NCBI GenBank assembly: GCA_019119815.1
Contig: DWWH01000012.1
Coordinates: forward strand, 62,001-126,000
DNA: 64,000 nucleotides
Source: Candidatus Eisenbergiella intestinipullorum
GTDB taxonomy: Bacteria > Bacillota > Clostridia > Lachnospirales > Lachnospiraceae
Direction of reading: 5' to 3'
In this document: positions 62,156 to 64,000 of the stretch, one piece after another
Layout: each line of letters opens with the position of its first letter
Numbering within the stretch: position 1 is the first letter of the stretch
Made by a program: the position numbers and the translations under genes
Notes under the pieces: generated by a model
What the model was told of the DNA's origin: nothing
Database searches by the model: none
What the model saw: only the letters and a program-made list of their open reading frames with translations

Positions 62156-64000
62156 ATGATGAACAGACCCGGGCACCGGCAGGTGCACATTACGGAAGGC
62201 TTCTGGAAGGAGCAGCTGGACAAGATCCATCATGTGACCGTCTGGGACGTGCTGAACAAGTTTGAGCACGATCACGAGGATGGGATCATGAAAAATTATG
62301 AATGGGTGGCAGAGAAAAAGCCCGGAAAGCATGTGGGGCCGCCCTGGTATGACGGTCTGATCTGCGAAGTGATCCGCGGGATCAGCGACATCATCGCCGC
62401 TTCCTATGATAAGGAGCTGGACGAGAAGATCGAAGCCTATACGGAACAGATCAGCCGGGCGCAGGAGGCGGACCCGGACGGCTATATCAATACCTATACC
62501 ACTCTGATCTGTCCGGACAGGCGCTGGGGGGAAAACGGCGGAAGCCTGATCTGGCAGCATGAGACCTATAATATCGGCTGTCTGGCAGAGGCGGGAATCC
62601 ATTATTATCTGGCGACAGGAAAGACAAAGCTTCTCTCCTGTGCCGTGAAGGCGGCGGACTGCATGTGTTCTGTCATGGGGCCGGCGCCCCGCAAAAATAT
62701 CGTTCCCGCCCATTCTCTGGCGGAGGAGGCCATGGTGAAGCTGTACCGTCTGCTGAAGGACGATCCGAAGCTGGTACGGACACTGAAGGAAGAGTATGCC
62801 CTTTCGGTGCGGCCGGAAAAGTACCTGGAACTGGCCCGCTTCTGGATGGATCACAGGGGCGTGCATGCGGACCGCGCTTCCTTCCCCCACTATATGGGAG
62901 AATATGCACAGGATCACTGCCGGATCGAGGAGCAGTCCGAGGCGGTGGGCCATGCGGTGCGGGCGGCTCTCATGTATACCGGCCTGACGGCGGTGGGCAT
63001 TGAGACCGGGGAGGAAAAATATCTGGCCGCCGCAAAGCGTCTCTGGGATAATGTGGAGCAGACCAAGCTTCACATCAGCGGCGGGATCGGAGCGGTGCAC
63101 AATGAAGAGCGCTTCGGTTATCAGTATGACCTCCCCAATGACGCCTATCTGGAAACCTGTGCCGGCGTGGCGTTCGCTTTCTGGGCGGGGGAAATGTACC
63201 GGGCATTCGGAGAGAGCAGATATATCGACGCATTTGAGTGCGCGCTGTATAACAACGTCCTGCCCGGCCTTTCTGCGGACGGCGTTCATTATTTTTATGA
63301 AAATCCCCTGATCAGCGACGGGATGGTGGAGCGCTGGTCCTGGCACGGATGCCCCTGCTGTCCGCCCATGTTTCTGAAGCTGATGGGCTGTCTGCAGGAT
63401 TACGTGTATGCTGTCGGAGAAGGCCGCCTGGCGGTGAATCTCCACATCGGCAGCGAGGCGGAGCTTGCGGTGGACGGCCTGCAGGTGAAGATCGGGCAGA
63501 AAAACTGCGGCATTCCCTGGAGCGGAGAAAACACCATCGTGCTGCATCCGGAGAGGGAGGAAGCCTTTACGCTGGCCATCCGCAGGCCGGCCTGGTCGGG
63601 CAGCTTCTGCGCCGTCTGCCGCGGCCGCCGCTACGAGGAGACGGACGGGAAAGGGTATGTCCTGATCACGGAAGCCTTCCGGGACGGAGAGGAGATCCAT
63701 ATTTCCATGGAGCTGCCTGCCATGAAGGTGGAGGCTCATCCCTATGTGAGCGCTGATGTGGGACGGGTGGCCCTGATGCGGGGCCCGCTTCTGTACTGTC
63801 TGGAGGAGGCGGACAATCCGGGCGGTATGGATGTGACTCTTGCAAACGGGGCGCTTTCGGTATCGCAGCAGGAGATCTGCGGCCCCGTCCGGGTGCTTTC
63901 CGGAGCCTGTGCGGACGGCGGTACCTTTACTGCCATACCTTATTATCTGTGGAACAACCGGGGAAAAGGAAAGATGGCAGTGTGGCTGAAGCAGGAGGGC
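62156..64000 (+). CDS. GH127 beta-L-arabinofuranosidase, 3' end outside window
   Basis: ATG 62156 (or 62159) follows AAAGGAG at 62139-62145; the frame stays open to the last base, at least 615 residues. It starts HITEGFWKEQLDKIH and has WQHETYNIGCLAEAG and QSEAVGHAVRAALMYTGL. The GH127 zinc-thiolate centre is visible: E333 and C335 in YLETCAGVAF, and C401 (nucleophile candidate) and C402 in HGCPCCPPMF, matching E338, C340, C417 and C418 of HypBA1. It cleaves beta-L-arabinofuranosides such as those on hydroxyproline-rich plant glycoproteins. It shares a transcript with GH51. Confidence 0.92.
   Translation, partial: MMNRPGHRQVHITEGFWKEQLDKIHHVTVWDVLNKFEHDHEDGIMKNYEWVAEKKPGKHVGPPWYDGLICEVIRGISDIIAASYDKELDEKIEAYTEQISRAQEADPDGYINTYTTLICPDRRWGENGGSLIWQHETYNIGCLAEAGIHYYLATGKTKLLSCAVKAADCMCSVMGPAPRKNIVPAHSLAEEAMVKLYRLLKDDPKLVRTLKEEYALSVRPEKYLELARFWMDHRGVHADRASFPHYMGEYAQDHCRIEEQSEAVGHAVRAALMYTGLTAVGIETGEEKYLAAAKRLWDNVEQTKLHISGGIGAVHNEERFGYQYDLPNDAYLETCAGVAFAFWAGEMYRAFGESRYIDAFECALYNNVLPGLSADGVHYFYENPLISDGMVERWSWHGCPCCPPMFLKLMGCLQDYVYAVGEGRLAVNLHIGSEAELAVDGLQVKIGQKNCGIPWSGENTIVLHPEREEAFTLAIRRPAWSGSFCAVCRGRRYEETDGKGYVLITEAFRDGEEIHISMELPAMKVEAHPYVSADVGRVALMRGPLLYCLEEADNPGGMDVTLANGALSVSQQEICGPVRVLSGACADGGTFTAIPYYLWNNRGKGKMAVWLKQEG

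Overview
The window looks like a chromosomal segment from a Gram-positive anaerobe of the Lachnospiraceae type (Bacillota, Clostridia). This is inferred from gene content: glycyl-radical chemistry, a Csp-like subtilase, PucR and DUF3842 proteins, LytR-CpsA-Psr and TagGH/Wzm-Wzt style wall-polymer genes, consensus sigma-A promoters, and moderately high GC with AGGAGG-type ribosome binding sites. No rRNA, tRNA, CRISPR array, phage or insertion sequence was recognised.

Region 1 (1-10.8 kb) is the tail of a long plus-strand operon for a decorated surface glycan. It holds a DUF6056 membrane protein (partial), an FkbH-like glyceryl-loading enzyme with its own acyl carrier protein and an MBOAT acyltransferase, a polyprenyl-phosphate-sugar-synthase-like GT2, and three multipass GT-C-like proteins (GT39, GT87, DUF6311). 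Region 2 (10.8-18.4 kb) is a catabolic island: a domain-permuted GH3, a PucR regulator, a small orphan gene with its own promoter and terminator, a MalY/PatB aminotransferase and a GH43. Region 3 (18.5-26.2 kb) returns to surface chemistry with a second MBOAT, two SGNH-type proteins, DUF6077-type membrane proteins, an SMR-like pair and a small zinc-ribbon protein.

Region 4 (26.6-48.6 kb) is a polysaccharide locus: rmlB-rmlA-rmlC (no rmlD seen), an ABC exporter with a Wzt-like carbohydrate-recognition tail, a methyltransferase-kinase fusion resembling the O-antigen chain terminator WbdD, five GT2 proteins (one with two GT domains), phosphoglucomutase, an initiating sugar transferase, an LCP ligase and GlmS. 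My reading is that sugar nucleotides are made, assembled on undecaprenyl phosphate, capped, exported and attached to the wall by LCP.

Region 5 (48.8-55.8 kb) is protein quality control: HtrA, a divergent ClpX, a Csp-like subtilase, DUF3842 and a SIMPL lipoprotein. Region 6 (56-64 kb) is an arabinan-type locus: a glycyl radical enzyme and its activase, divergent from a LacI repressor, then GH51, a fossil ABC permease end, and GH127 (runs off the window). A 22-bp perfect-arm palindrome lies just downstream of a consensus promoter for the glycyl-radical operon. A half-conserved copy precedes GH51. A shorter variant overlaps the -10 of the GH43 gene 42 kb away, which suggests one LacI regulon.

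The most unusual non-coding feature is a large number of perfect RNA hairpins without U-tracts at gene junctions of the surface-glycan operons. They include an array of five small hairpins with 6-nt loops after fkbH and a run of six hairpins between wzt and the methyltransferase-kinase gene.
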